Below are positions 5,822-6,021 of a stretch of DNA of 6,021 nucleotides, in pieces. The notes under the pieces were generated by a model that did not search any database, was not told the DNA's origin, and worked only from the letters and a program-made list of their open reading frames with translations. This DNA comes from an uncultured Clostridia bacterium. Lineage in GTDB: Bacteria > Bacillota > Clostridia > Christensenellales > Borkfalkiaceae. The DNA is taken from positions 1-6,021 of the forward strand of contig CALVZR010000180.1 of NCBI GenBank assembly GCA_944372565.1, given 5' to 3'. Made by a program: the position numbers and the translations under genes. The stretch's first letter is position 1. Each line of letters starts with the position of its first letter.

Positions 5822-5880
5822 AAAAGAAGGGCGCCGTTTTCCGCGGGGTTACGGGCGGAAGGGCGCGGGAGGGGAAAATC

Positions 5881-6021
5881 ATGGACATCAGGGAAATCGA
5901 TAAAAATTTTGCGCAGGACGCGGCGGCGGATCCCGAAAACACCGTATATTACGGCGTTACGGAGCCGCCTTTCCATCTTTACGGCGTGTTTTTCGACGCC
6001 GCGCGCGGGCGGTTCCTCCGC
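5881..6021 (+). CDS. N-terminal fragment, SGNH/GDSL hydrolase-like protein (cut by window end)
   Basis: Only the first 47 codons are present and the frame is open to the window edge. The ATG follows GGAGG by 8 nt and has its own strong promoter and leader. The visible part has no signal peptide. It contains NTVYYGVTEPPFHLYGVFFD (residues 20-39), which resembles by eye the N-terminal jelly-roll-type domain that precedes the SGNH/GDSL esterase domain in many Clostridia proteins (pattern: aspartate-rich start, then a Tyr, then PF.LYG). The catalytic GDSL-type serine block would lie beyond the window, so an esterase or sugar deacetylase role is inference. Confidence 0.55.
   Translation, partial: MDIREIDKNFAQDAAADPENTVYYGVTEPPFHLYGVFFDAARGRFLR

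Noticed and set aside
1..6021. CRISPR arrays, tRNA or rRNA genes, insertion sequences
   Set aside because: No regularly spaced repeats, cloverleaf-like sequence, rRNA core motif or transposase signature was seen on either strand.

Overview
The window reads as a piece of chromosome from a Gram-positive, Clostridia-like anaerobe, probably from a gut-type community. This rests on strong AAAGGAG/AAGGAGG ribosome sites 5-8 nt before the starts, sigma-A-type promoters with TATAAT or near-TATAAT -10 boxes, a short-linker intrinsic terminator and the protein families present. The exact lineage is inference. Most genes are G+C-rich (locally above 60%). One small gene in the middle is about 29% G+C.

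Layout, all genes on the + strand. (1) A stand-alone glycoside hydrolase of the GH39/clan GH-A type (167-1516) has its own extended -10 promoter. (2) A very AT-rich orphan gene (1726-2094, 122 aa, unrecognised, Cys/His-rich C-terminal half) has its own promoter and is closed by a long hairpin terminator (2134-2180). (3) A tight three-gene operon (2370-5617) follows: a TetR-family repressor, a CrtI/carotenoid-isomerase-like FAD oxidoreductase, and an NAD(P)H-dependent flavoprotein reductase with a C-terminal plant-type [2Fe-2S] domain. Gaps between genes are 11 and 3 nt. The promoter carries a perfect 20-bp AT palindrome over its -10 box plus a third half-site, the expected form of an autoregulated TetR operator. 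(4) A perfect 15-bp GC-rich hairpin without a U-tract follows the operon. (5) A fully consensus sigma-A promoter (TTGACA-17-TATAAT), immediately followed by an inverted repeat, drives the start of a gene cut by the window end (5881-6021), which resembles the N-terminus of SGNH/GDSL hydrolases.

The operon is the most interesting element. The reductase is built to move electrons from NAD(P)H through flavin to a [2Fe-2S] cluster, and the only candidate acceptor beside it is the CrtI-like flavoenzyme, a fold that acts on hydrophobic polyenes, retinoids and similar molecules. With a TetR repressor in front, the simplest reading is an inducible, ligand-controlled two-component redox system for a hydrophobic substrate. 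Its chemistry cannot be read from sequence, and no carotenoid biosynthesis genes are in view.
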